Assembly (NCBI RefSeq): GCF_018967865.2
Contig: NZ_JAHLZY020000001.1
Coordinates: 1,550,001 to 1,614,000, forward strand
Length of the DNA: 64,000 bases
Direction of reading: 5' to 3'
Source of the DNA: Hymenobacter siberiensis
GTDB taxonomy: Bacteria; Bacteroidota; Bacteroidia; Cytophagales; Hymenobacteraceae
Shown piece after piece: positions 7,493-15,230 of this stretch. How positions within the stretch are numbered: position 1 is the first letter of the stretch; the number at the start of each line of letters is the position of its first letter. The position numbers were made by a program, and so were the translations under genes. The notes below the pieces were generated by a model. It did not search any database, had not been told where the DNA came from, and was given only the letters and a program-made list of their open reading frames with translations.

Positions 7493-9091
7493 ATGATACG
7501 GAAGCTGCTCCGCAACGCGGGAAAGGTGGTAATAGGCGTGGGGCTGTGGCCGGCGGCAGTGCTGGGGCAAGCCAGCGCGCCCATCCGTCCCGACTCGGTG
7601 GCCCAGCATTCCGCAGCGCCGGTGGCCAGTATGCCCAGCGTTGCCGGCGTTTGGAAGGGGCCGCTGTCAATCCCCGGCGGGACGCTGCCCATCCAAATCA
7701 GCATCATTCAGCCGGGGGCCAATAAGCTGATTGCCACCCTTGACCTGCCCGCCAAGCGCCTGAATAAGGTGCCGGCCTCGCTCACGCTGCGGGGCGATAC
7801 GCTCATCTTCTACGCCGCTACCGTGGATTGCCGCTTCGTGTGCATTCAGGCGGGCGAGGCGGGGCAGGAGCTGCGCGGCGTGTGGCTACAACCCGGGCTG
7901 CGCGTGCCGTTGGTGCTGCAGCGCGCCGACCCCAACGGTGCCGGCACAGTAGCCGTGGAAAAAACCGCAGCCGTGAAGGCGACCACCTACCACATTGAAG
8001 CCGTGCACCTGACCAGCCAGCCGGGCAACGTGGCCCTGGCCGGCACCCTCAGCATTCCGGACGGGGCCGGGCCGTTTCCGGCCGCCGTGCTGCTCACCGA
8101 TATGGGCAGCCAGGACCGTGACTCGCGCCAGGGCAGCTACCGCTTCTTTGCCGATATCGCCGCTTCGCTGGCCCGCCAGGGTATTGCTGTGCTGCGGCTC
8201 GACGACCGGGGCGTGGGCGAGTCGGGTGGCAACGGCCCGCTGGCCACCACCGCCGACCTGGTGCGCGATGCGCAGGCGGGCCTCGGCTACCTGCGCATCC
8301 GGCCGAGCATCGACCCGGCGCGCACCGGCCTCATCGGCCACGGCGAGGGCGGTAATGTGGCCCTGCTGGCGGCGGCCCAGCCCGTGCCCCCCGGCTTTGT
8401 GGTGGCGCTGGCGGCATCTGGCCTGGTGGGACTGGACCTGCTGGCCAGCCAGCCCGAACCGCTGAGCGCCGCCGACACGGCCCGCACTGGCGAGGCCCGC
8501 CGCCAGGCCTGGGCCGAGGTGTTGGCCAAGGCCGCCAAGCTGCGGGCCAGTGGCTCTAACTCAGCCCAGGTCGAAACCTACGTGGCGCAGCAGCGCCTCA
8601 AAATCAAAAGCGAAGAGCGTAAGCAGGCGGAAACAACCCTCAAATTTCGGCGAACCATGCTGGAAATTGTGCGCCAAACGGCCAGCAACGACCAGGCGCA
8701 GGCCATCGTGGTAAACATGCTGCACCAGCGCTACCCCAACCAGGACCCCGCCCTGGCCCGCGCCCGCGCCACCGATTTGCTTACGCCCTGGTACCGCTAT
8801 TACCTGAAATTCGACCCCCAGCCCGGCCTGGCCGATGTGCAGTGCCCCGTGCTACTGCTTAATGGCACCGACGATGCTGAGGTGAATGCCGCTACCAACC
8901 TGACCGCCCTCGAAAAAGGCCTTAAAGGGAATAAGCGCGTCAGCGCCCGCCGGCTGCCGGGCCTCAACCACTGGTTTCAAACCCCCGCCGCCGAGCGCAT
9001 TGCCGCCGCCGATGGCACGGTGGAGTCCGTGGTTGCTCCGGTGCTGCTGACTGCGGTGCGTGATTGGGTATTGCAGCAGGGGAGCCGGTAG
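7493..9091 (+). CDS. Exported alpha/beta hydrolase (S33-like) with nucleophile Ser replaced by Gly
   Basis: 532 residues with an N-terminal signal peptide ending near LGQA. Residues about 45-145 form a beta-rich N-terminal domain (VAGVWKGPLSIPGG) found in this family before the hydrolase fold. The hydrolase begins with VALAGTLSIPDGAGPFPAAVLL and has LRLDDRGVGESGG. The nucleophile elbow, normally GHSEGG, here reads GHGEGG, with Gly284 encoded by GGC at 8342-8344. The acid (LLLNGTDDAEVN) and His (LPGLNHWFQ) positions are retained. A single A-to-G change from AGC would explain this. Unless another residue substitutes, the protein should lack classical serine hydrolase activity. Periplasmic location is inferred. 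Confidence 0.8.
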   Translation: MIRKLLRNAGKVVIGVGLWPAAVLGQASAPIRPDSVAQHSAAPVASMPSVAGVWKGPLSIPGGTLPIQISIIQPGANKLIATLDLPAKRLNKVPASLTLRGDTLIFYAATVDCRFVCIQAGEAGQELRGVWLQPGLRVPLVLQRADPNGAGTVAVEKTAAVKATTYHIEAVHLTSQPGNVALAGTLSIPDGAGPFPAAVLLTDMGSQDRDSRQGSYRFFADIAASLARQGIAVLRLDDRGVGESGGNGPLATTADLVRDAQAGLGYLRIRPSIDPARTGLIGHGEGGNVALLAAAQPVPPGFVVALAASGLVGLDLLASQPEPLSAADTARTGEARRQAWAEVLAKAAKLRASGSNSAQVETYVAQQRLKIKSEERKQAETTLKFRRTMLEIVRQTASNDQAQAIVVNMLHQRYPNQDPALARARATDLLTPWYRYYLKFDPQPGLADVQCPVLLLNGTDDAEVNAATNLTALEKGLKGNKRVSARRLPGLNHWFQTPAAERIAAADGTVESVVAPVLLTAVRDWVLQQGSR

Positions 9092-9111
9092 CGGCAGGTC
9101 AGGATAAATCA

Positions 9112-9157
9112 AAGCAGTCCGTCATGCTGAGCGCCATTGAAGCATGACGGACTGCTT
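9112..9157. terminator. Hairpin between convergent genes
   Basis: A perfect 16-bp stem (AAGCAGTCCGTCATGC at 9112-9127; complement 9142-9157) with a 14-nt loop containing TGAGCGCCATTGAA. It lies between the convergent hydrolase and metallopeptidase genes. The GTCATGC...GCATGAC core is shared with the larger REP-like palindromes elsewhere in the window, so it may be a shortened member of that family doing terminator duty. Confidence 0.65.
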
Positions 9158-9166
9158 GATAGGTGT

Positions 9167-10105
9167 TTATACCGGCTGCACCGCCAGGTGGCAGTCCTTG
9201 TATTTCCGGCCACTGCCGCAGGGGCAGGGCGTGTTGCGGCCAAATTTGCGGCTGCTGCGCAGGGTTTTTATCCACTCGCGCGGGTCGGTGGCGAAGCGGA
9301 GGAAGCGTTGTTTGGGTTTTTGGCGGAAGGCCTGGGTGAGCAGCTGATAGAGTTCGGGGTGGTGCTCCTGCAGCTTCTCGGGCTTCTCAAAGAAGTACTC
9401 GGTGACGACGGCGAAGAACTCGGCCTCGTTGGTGGCGGCGTAGGGGTTGATTTCTGATTTGCCGGCCTGAATGGCCGCGATTTCGCGTTGCACCACGGCC
9501 GCCCACTGGGGCAGCAAATCGGGGGGCATGGCGACTTTGGGCAGGCCGTCAATCACGCCGTCTGCTTCATCGAGCAGGTGCGCAAATTCGTGGATGCCCA
9601 CGTTCTGGCGGTCCACCGCGTCGCGGAAGCCCTGTTCGAGAGACGCTTTGGAAAGGCGCATGTAGTGCTGGTTCTGGAAGCCCTGCACCGAGCCGAGCAG
9701 CGTGCCCTGCAAGGTTTTGATTTCCCTGGTAGGGTCGTTTTGCAGCTGCCAGGCATCGGGCACGATGAGAACTTCGCTCAGATTGCGGTACTCCCAATCG
9801 GGAAACCCAAACACGGGGATGAGGGCCGAGGCGGCCACCAGCAGGCGCGTGTTGTCGTCCACTTCCGTCTGTACGCCGGTGATGCGGGTGCGGGCCAGGA
9901 AAACTTGCGTCTGCTTTTCAAACCGGGCTTTTTCGGCATCCGTCAGGGCCACGTAGAAGGCCACCTGCTCGAATAGAATCTGCCGCCAGGCGGCCGGAAA
10001 TTCATGGGCCAGCGCGGCCGTGCGGAGGCGCGAGTCGGCGGTGGCGTATTGGTAAAACGCGTACAGAATGGCCACCAATACGGCCAGGGAAATGAGGTAG
10101 GGCAT
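9167..10105 (-). CDS. MtfA-like zinc metallopeptidase (M90) with C-terminal SEC-C motif
   Basis: 312 residues. The first ~20 residues are a single hydrophobic segment (LISLAVLVAILYAFYQYA), suggesting a membrane anchor. The body matches the M90/MtfA family: zinc-binding HEFAH (NVGIHEFAHLLDEADG), a downstream acidic NEAEFFAVVTEYFFEKP region and PFxxL-type helices. MtfA in E. coli is a peptidase regulated by Mlc. Unlike MtfA, this protein ends with a SEC-C zinc motif (NTPCPCGSGRKYKDCH), as in the SecA tail, which binds zinc and often ribosomes or SecB-like partners. The combined architecture suggests a membrane-tethered peptidase with a small targeting tail. The role is inferred. Confidence 0.85.
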   Translation of the reverse strand: MPYLISLAVLVAILYAFYQYATADSRLRTAALAHEFPAAWRQILFEQVAFYVALTDAEKARFEKQTQVFLARTRITGVQTEVDDNTRLLVAASALIPVFGFPDWEYRNLSEVLIVPDAWQLQNDPTREIKTLQGTLLGSVQGFQNQHYMRLSKASLEQGFRDAVDRQNVGIHEFAHLLDEADGVIDGLPKVAMPPDLLPQWAAVVQREIAAIQAGKSEINPYAATNEAEFFAVVTEYFFEKPEKLQEHHPELYQLLTQAFRQKPKQRFLRFATDPREWIKTLRSSRKFGRNTPCPCGSGRKYKDCHLAVQPV

Positions 10106-10141
10106 GGGCTGTTAGTACGGCCCGGCGCCGGCTGGGTTGAC

Positions 10142-11497
10142 TTAGCGGGCGGCTGATGGGCGCACAGCGTCCGGGTTGCGGCCCAGCTGGTAGGTGGCCA
10201 TCAGCCGGGCGCTCCATGCCGAGCCTAGGAATAGGCTCTCTACGGCATTGTTTTTATCGCGAAAATCGTAGCCCCGCTGAGCATCTATGGTCAACGTCAG
10301 GCGATTGGCCCGCCATCCCAGGGTCAGTGCGGGAAGAAGAGTTTGGGCTGTAAATCCCACTTGGGTGTTAAAAGCAGGCGCGGCAGGTGCTGTTTCGGTG
10401 GGATTGTCGCTGCTGCCAGTGGTGATGGTGGAAAACGCCGGATTGAAAATACTGTTCAGCTCGTAGCTAACACCAAGCACCAATTGCTGATTGTGCTTAA
10501 GCGAACTATACTTACGTAGGCCAATGCGCGCTGAACCCAGCCAGGCCGAATAGTCAGCATACGCAAATTCGTAAGCCTTAACGCCTCCCACCGTGATTCC
10601 GGAGCGGTAGCTATACAGTCCTTGGCGGCTGCGAAAGGTGCTCAGACTGAGCTCCCCGTAGATTGAAGTTGTGCGGCCGGGAAGAAACATCTCGGCAAAC
10701 AGTCCGGCCGTGGGACGGGGGCGCTGGTCGAGTACTTCATAGCCGTCCATGTCTCGGGGCGAGGCCACCTGGTTGTAGCGCATCCCCAGCAGAATACCGC
10801 CTTGTACTGATACCCGGCGTCGCACTTTAGCCTGGGCCAGCCAGATACGTCCCGGCTGCCGGCTGGGAGCACAGCCGGTATTATAGGCCTGCACCACCAC
10901 CGCTATGCCGGGCGCAGTGAATGGGGCCTCAGCAGCGGCTGCTTGGGCCGCCGGGCAATCGCCGAAATACACTCCCAGCGTATTTCGATAGTTGTTACCA
11001 TCGGTGATGGCTTGGGTGCCGGCTGCCGTTTCACGTAGGTATTTCTGCTCACTCAGGTCCAGAAAAGGCTGGCCGTGCCGATGAACGAGGTAATGGGTGA
11101 TGCCATTCACCTCGACCCGCAGCATCTCGGCCGCGCCTTCGAGCAGCACGTCGGCCAGCAGGGAGTCTGTGTGCACATCGATAGTGTAGCCACGTGGCAG
11201 CCGGTCCAGTTGAACTTCGGCCGCGTAGTTAATGGGCAGGGCTTCGTAGCGGAAATAGCGCCCGTTGGTAAAGAGCACGGTACGCAGCTGCCGGGGCTTC
11301 AACACCTGTACCAAACTGCCGGGCGTGGTCTGAAAACGAATAAAAGTGGGGGGCTCTTTCCAAAAACTGTTTTCGATTTCACCGCGTAGCGTATCGCCGT
11401 TGGCGCGCACCAGCATGCCCGACTCAAAGGCCTGGGCCTGGGTTTGGAAAGTATAGGATAGCGCGAAGGCCAGCAGGAGTAAAAGTCGTTGCAGCAT
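10142..11497 (-). CDS. Secreted protein with C-terminal barrel-like region, function unknown
   Basis: 451 residues with a clear Sec signal peptide (MLQRLLLLLAFALSYTFQTQAQA). The N-terminal ~200 residues form a repeated motif, 'vNGDTLrGEI', typical of Bacteroidota proteins that begin 'GMLVRANGDTLRGEIE'. The C-terminal ~220 residues alternate as membrane beta-strands (GGILLGMRYNQV, GLFAEMFLPGR, LVLGVSYELNSIF, LTIDAQRGYDF) and look like an outer-membrane barrel. No catalytic motif was recognised. It lies 36 bp upstream of nothing co-directional except the metallopeptidase (same strand), so weak co-transcription is possible. Confidence 0.6.
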   Translation of the reverse strand: MLQRLLLLLAFALSYTFQTQAQAFESGMLVRANGDTLRGEIENSFWKEPPTFIRFQTTPGSLVQVLKPRQLRTVLFTNGRYFRYEALPINYAAEVQLDRLPRGYTIDVHTDSLLADVLLEGAAEMLRVEVNGITHYLVHRHGQPFLDLSEQKYLRETAAGTQAITDGNNYRNTLGVYFGDCPAAQAAAAEAPFTAPGIAVVVQAYNTGCAPSRQPGRIWLAQAKVRRRVSVQGGILLGMRYNQVASPRDMDGYEVLDQRPRPTAGLFAEMFLPGRTTSIYGELSLSTFRSRQGLYSYRSGITVGGVKAYEFAYADYSAWLGSARIGLRKYSSLKHNQQLVLGVSYELNSIFNPAFSTITTGSSDNPTETAPAAPAFNTQVGFTAQTLLPALTLGWRANRLTLTIDAQRGYDFRDKNNAVESLFLGSAWSARLMATYQLGRNPDAVRPSAAR

Positions 11498-11518
11498 AAA
11501 GGGTAGTTGATGCGGCTG

Positions 11519-11838
11519 CTAAAGTAGTGGCAAATGCGTCGCCAGCTTCTCCCGCAGCAGGGCAATCAACGTACTGTCGCCAAACGGGTACTTATCTGGA
11601 ATGCACAGGGTAACCACTGTTTTCCCGTGCAACACCTCTGCAAACTTTTCCCGTAGCCGGTCGGCGTGGCGGCGCTCTATCACGAAGATGATTCCGGCCC
11701 AGCCCAGGTAGCCGGCCGTGACGCGCACCCCTGCCCCGGCTTGGTGCCGGCCGAGCGGGCCTCGTAGTGCGGGTGGTCGTCAAAAAGCCGCTCAGCGGTG
11801 AGGCTGCGCCACTTGTTCTGGCTGCAGATGAAGCGCAT
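11519..11838 (-). pseudogene. Low-molecular-weight protein tyrosine phosphatase-like gene, frameshifted
   Basis: From ATG 11838 the frame reads MRFICSQNKWRSLTAERLF, then DDHPHYEARSAGTKPG, the N-terminal half of a small LMW-PTP-like protein (CSQNKWRS replaces the classical CxxxxxRS P-loop). It loses frame in a G-rich run near 11735-11745. The C-terminal half (VTAGYLGWAGIIFVIERRH, then PDKYPFGDSTLIALLRE) continues in another frame to TAG 11519. Adding one G restores a single ~106-residue ORF. The break is at a homopolymer, so either a recent pseudogene or a sequencing error is possible. Confidence 0.75.
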
Positions 11839-11870
11839 GAGTATGGCTACTGGCTAGTGATGAATAAAAA

Positions 11871-11982
11871 GAACGTCATGCTGAGCGCAGCCGAAGCATC
11901 TCGCGTGTGGTAGTTACTCAATCGTTCAACGAAAGAATTACCATTGCACGCGAGATGCTTCGGCTGCGCTCAGCATGACGTT
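11871..11982. repeat. REP-like palindrome, family A copy 1
   Basis: A 112-nt imperfect palindrome. Its left arm starts GAACGTCATGCTGAGCGCAG and its right arm ends CGCTCAGCATGACGTT, with CCGAAGCATCTCGCG and its complement inside each arm. The central ~40 nt are less paired. It is intergenic, downstream of dbpA and upstream of the PTP pseudogene on the minus strand. It shares its core with 13506-13618, 31859-31950, 35870-35961 and 38021-38101. Confidence 0.85.
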
Positions 11983-11999
11983 TAGGGTGACGTTTCAGC

Positions 12000-13451
12000 C
12001 TACCGAATCAGCGCCACTTTCACTTTCTTCCCCTTCACCTTGGCACCCTGCATTCTCGCCAGCACTTCCTCGGCCAGCGCCTCGGGCACGGCCACGAAGC
12101 TGTGGTGGTCGAAAACTTCGATGCGGCCCACGGCGTCGCGCTCCAGGCCGCCCACGCTCACGAAGGCCCCGGCGAGGTCGCCCCGGCTGATTTTTTCACT
12201 CTTGCCGGCCGATACGTGCAGCGTAACGGTGCTGGGGCGCGGGGCTTTGGGAGCGGCGGCGGGCAGCACTGGCGGACGCAGGCCGGCCCACTGCACGGTG
12301 CTGGCGGCGGGCCAGTTTTTGATTTTTTCCTGCTCGAAGGGCGTCACGATGAGGTGGGCGGTGCCCACGGCCCCGGCGCGGGCCGTGCGGCCGGCGCGGT
12401 GCTGGAAGGTATCAGTTTCGTGGGGCGGGTCGAACTGCACCACGGTGTCGAGCTCGTTCACGTCGAGGCCGCGTGCGGCTACATCGGTGGCTACCAGAAC
12501 GGTAGCCGAGCCGTTGCGCAGCTTCATCATGGACTTGTCGCGCTCGGGCTGAAGCATTTTGCCGTGCAGGGCTTCGGCGGCCAGGCCCCGGCCGCGCAGG
12601 AAGCGGGTTAGCTCCTCTACCCGGTCGCGGGTGTTGGCAAACACCAGCGACCGGCCGGCGGTGGGCTGGGTGATAAGGTGAAAGAGGGCGGCGGGCTTCT
12701 GGTCGGCGGCGCTCACTACGTGGCCGCGCAGCACCAGGCTTTCGGGCAGGGTAGTGGCGTTGGAGCCGCCCACGTTCATCACCCGGGGACGGGTAAGGTA
12801 TTCGCGCACCAGCGTCAGCACCTTATCGGGCATGGTGGCCGAGAACAGCAGCGTTTGGCGGCGCTGCGGCAGGCGGCTGATAATGGTGGCCATTTCTTCC
12901 TGAAAACCCAGCTCCAGCAGCTTGTCGGCCTCGTCCAGCACCAGCACTTTCAGGCGATTGGGCACAATGGTGCGGCGCTCCAGGTGGTCGAGCATGCGGC
13001 CGGGCGTGGCCACTACTACGTGGGGCATCTGCTGCAGACCTTTCACTTCTTCGCGCATGGCGTGGCCGCCGTAGTAGCCGGCCACGCGCAGGTTGGGCAT
13101 GTGCTTGCCGAGGCTGCGCAAGGCGTCGCGCACCTGCATCACCAGCTCGCGGGCGGGCACTAGCACCAGGGCCTGCATGGTGGCCGAGGTCACATCGACC
13201 TGCTGCAGCATGGCCAGGCCGTAGGCAGCGGTTTTACCCGAGCCGGTGGGCGCCTGGCCGGCCACGTCCTGCCCTTCGAGTGCGGGGGCCAGCACCAGCT
13301 GCTGCACGGGGGTGGGCTGGGTGAAATTCAGCTCGGCCACGCCAGCCAGCAGGGCGGGGGAGAGGCCGAAATCGGCGAATTGGAGGTTGGGCTTGGTGGT
13401 GGGCTGGGCCGGCGAAGCGCCGGCAGCGGCGGAGGTATCAGGAGTTTGCAC
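12000..13451 (-). CDS. dbpA: DEAD-box ATP-dependent RNA helicase DbpA
   Basis: 483 residues from a GTG at 13451 (VQTPDTSAAAG). Longer in-frame starts up to 13628 would translate the REP-like palindrome 13506-13618, so they are unlikely. Helicase motifs in order: Q-motif region (FADFGLSPALLAGVAELNF), APTGSGKT, PARELVMQV, TPGRMLDHL, DEAD (VLDEADKLLELGF), SATMP, ATDVAARGLDV and HRAGRTARAG. The C-terminal ~75 residues form the DbpA RNA-binding domain (SRGDLAGAFVSVGGL then VGRIEVFDHHSFVAVP), which in E. coli recognises hairpin 92 of 23S rRNA during 50S assembly. A TACCTTTG -7-like box ends 4 nt before the GTG, implying a leaderless transcript. Confidence 0.9.
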   Translation of the reverse strand: MQTPDTSAAAGASPAQPTTKPNLQFADFGLSPALLAGVAELNFTQPTPVQQLVLAPALEGQDVAGQAPTGSGKTAAYGLAMLQQVDVTSATMQALVLVPARELVMQVRDALRSLGKHMPNLRVAGYYGGHAMREEVKGLQQMPHVVVATPGRMLDHLERRTIVPNRLKVLVLDEADKLLELGFQEEMATIISRLPQRRQTLLFSATMPDKVLTLVREYLTRPRVMNVGGSNATTLPESLVLRGHVVSAADQKPAALFHLITQPTAGRSLVFANTRDRVEELTRFLRGRGLAAEALHGKMLQPERDKSMMKLRNGSATVLVATDVAARGLDVNELDTVVQFDPPHETDTFQHRAGRTARAGAVGTAHLIVTPFEQEKIKNWPAASTVQWAGLRPPVLPAAAPKAPRPSTVTLHVSAGKSEKISRGDLAGAFVSVGGLERDAVGRIEVFDHHSFVAVPEALAEEVLARMQGAKVKGKKVKVALIR

Positions 13452-13455
13452 GGGA

Positions 13456-13463
13456 CAAAGGTA
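13456..13463 (-). promoter_or_regulatory. Putative -7 promoter box of dbpA (TACCTTTG)
   Basis: On the minus strand the octamer TACCTTTG fits the Bacteroidota -7 consensus TAnnTTTG and ends 4 nt before the GTG start at 13451. Transcription would then begin at or next to the start codon. No convincing -33 TTTG was seen. Confidence 0.4.
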
Positions 13464-13505
13464 CGGCTTGGGTTTTCGGGCCGTCGAAGGGACGATAAAA
13501 GAAAA

Positions 13506-13618
13506 GAACGTCATGCCGAGCGCAGCCGAGGTATCTCGCATGTAATAGTAGTTCTGTCGTTCAACGATGGGATTACTATGGCACGCGAGATGCCTCGGCT
13601 GCGCTCGGTATGACGTTC
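13506..13618. repeat. REP-like palindrome, family A copy 2
   Basis: A 113-nt imperfect palindrome with outer arms GAACGTCATGCCGAGCGCAG and CTGCGCTCGGTATGACGTTC, and inner arms around CCGAGGTATCTCGC and GCGAGATGCCTCGG. It is closely related to copy 1 but has C/G substitutions at matching positions in both arms (CTGAG to CCGAG, GAAGCAT to GAGGTAT), so pairing is preserved. It lies between the BrkB-family gene and dbpA. Confidence 0.85.
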
Positions 13619-13631
13619 TCCTCTGCACACG

Positions 13632-14567
13632 CTACTCCTCCACATTCACCAGCCGGTACCGCACGGCCGACTTCTTGGGCCGGATATCGAGCCCGATGCG
13701 GTGAGCGTATGCCTTCGTAAATGCTGCCCCGAAATAGAATATCATGGCGCAGTAAAACACGAATAGCAGCACCAGCACCAGGCTGGAGGCGGGGCCGTAC
13801 ACCGGCCCCAAATCGCGGGCTACTAGCAGCTGGCCCAGCACCACTTCGCCCAGGCTGATGAGCAGGGCCGTGAGCGCCGCGCCGCGCGTGACGACCCGCC
13901 ACGGCACTTTGGCCAGGCTCAGGGTGCGGAAGGTGACGCCGAACCACGCCGCCAGAATAAGCCAGGCAATCACGGAGTTCAGCCCGCGCACAATGAAATA
14001 AGTGAAGGTGGTATCGAAGTCGCGGATGCTTTCGGCGAATAGGCTCAGGGCAGCATCGGTGCCGAATGCCAGCAGCGTGAGCGCCGCCGTGGCCAGCAGC
14101 ACGCCGCCCGAGCGCATCCGCTCGCGCACGGCCTGCAGTACCTTGCCCGTACCCCGCTTGGGCCGGATTTGCCAGAGCTGATTGAGCGAATGCTGGATGA
14201 CGGTGAACAGCGTGGTGGCCACAAACAGCAGAAACGCAAAGCCCAGCCACGTTACCAGCCGGCTGCGCATGGGGTCGGCCACGTTCATCACAATCTGCGA
14301 TACCAGCCCGGCTGCCGGTGCCCCCACCAGGTTGCTCACCTTGCCCAGCAGCATCACCCGCACGATGGACGAGGGGTAGAGCGAGCTCAGCAGCTGCACC
14401 AGAATGATGAGGATGGGCGGCAGGGCAAACGAGGTGAAAAATGCCGTGGCCGCGCCCAGCCGCAGCGGGTCGTTCTGACCCAGCTCGCGGGCGGCGCGGT
14501 GCAGCAGAATGGGCAGCTCGCGCCACCACGGACCCGGCAACTCGACCGGGGAATCTAACTTTGTCAT
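13632..14567 (-). CDS. YihY/BrkB-family inner membrane protein
   Basis: About 311 residues from ATG 14567 (MTKLDSPVELPGPWWRE); an upstream in-frame ATG at 14597 is less likely. It has five or six hydrophobic segments, the family's N-terminal ATAFFTSFALPPILIILVQLL helix, and a conserved LNQLWQIRPKRG loop. The C-terminal membrane helix pair is followed by FGAAFTKAYAHRIG, diagnostic of YihY/BrkB (often mislabelled ribonuclease BN). The family is thought to be inner-membrane transport-like proteins without established substrate. Divergent from the DUF2062 gene with ~105 bp between starts, so they share a promoter region. Confidence 0.87.
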   Translation of the reverse strand: MTKLDSPVELPGPWWRELPILLHRAARELGQNDPLRLGAATAFFTSFALPPILIILVQLLSSLYPSSIVRVMLLGKVSNLVGAPAAGLVSQIVMNVADPMRSRLVTWLGFAFLLFVATTLFTVIQHSLNQLWQIRPKRGTGKVLQAVRERMRSGGVLLATAALTLLAFGTDAALSLFAESIRDFDTTFTYFIVRGLNSVIAWLILAAWFGVTFRTLSLAKVPWRVVTRGAALTALLISLGEVVLGQLLVARDLGPVYGPASSLVLVLLFVFYCAMIFYFGAAFTKAYAHRIGLDIRPKKSAVRYRLVNVEE

Positions 14568-14672
14568 AAATACCCGTGGGGCAACATTGCGGGCCACCGC
14601 CGTATGAGGAAAGCCCCCAGCGAAGGTACGGGCTGCCGTGCGGCCCGGCTTTCGGCCCCGTTATATTTCTGT

Positions 14673-15218
14673 ATGTCGCCTTCCGAAACCCAATTGCCGC
14701 CAGTAGTCCCGCCGCGCTCCTGGCTGCGCCGCCGCGTGCTCGACCCCTTGCTGGACCTGCTCAAGGCCGGCCTCTCGCCCCAGCAGCTGGCCCTCACCGT
14801 GGGGCTGGGCGTGGCCGTTGGGCTGGTGCCCGCCTTCGGCATCACCACCGTGCTGAGCGCCGCCGTGGCCCTGCGTCTGCGCCTCAACGTGGCCGCCATG
14901 CAGCTGGCTACTCACCTGATGACGTTTTTTCAGCTGGCGCTGCTTATTCCATTTTTGCGCGCTGGGGCCGTTATCATGGGCCAGGGCGATAAAGTGGCGA
15001 ACCTCACGGTAGCCAGCCTGCGCCAGCTCATCGCCCTCGAAGGCTGGGCCGCGGTGGGCAAGCTCCTGTGGCGGGCCGAGCTGGGCGCGCTGCTGCTGTG
15101 GGTCATGGCGATGGTGCCGCTGGTGGCCGTGCTGTATTTCACGCTACGGGTGGTATTTCGGCGGGTATTGGTGCGGCAGGCGGCCACGCTGGATAGCGAA
15201 GCGGAAGTAAAAGCCTAA
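14673..15218 (+). CDS. DUF2062 membrane protein
   Basis: 181 residues from ATG 14673 (MSPSETQLPPVV). Family features are visible: the amphipathic start RRRVLDPLLDLLKAGLSPQQ, then LTVGLGVAVGLVPAFGIT with its Gly-rich first membrane segment. Further segments follow near residues 70-95 and 140-165 (LLLWVMAMVPLVAVLYFTLR). DUF2062 proteins are small inner-membrane proteins sometimes fused to glycosyltransferases; the function is unknown. A TATATTTC box ends 3 nt before the ATG, so a leaderless message is possible. The broken DUF2254 gene begins 13 bp downstream on the same strand, suggesting an operon. Confidence 0.82.
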   Translation: MSPSETQLPPVVPPRSWLRRRVLDPLLDLLKAGLSPQQLALTVGLGVAVGLVPAFGITTVLSAAVALRLRLNVAAMQLATHLMTFFQLALLIPFLRAGAVIMGQGDKVANLTVASLRQLIALEGWAAVGKLLWRAELGALLLWVMAMVPLVAVLYFTLRVVFRRVLVRQAATLDSEAEVKA

Positions 15219-15230
15219 ATAACCTGCCCT

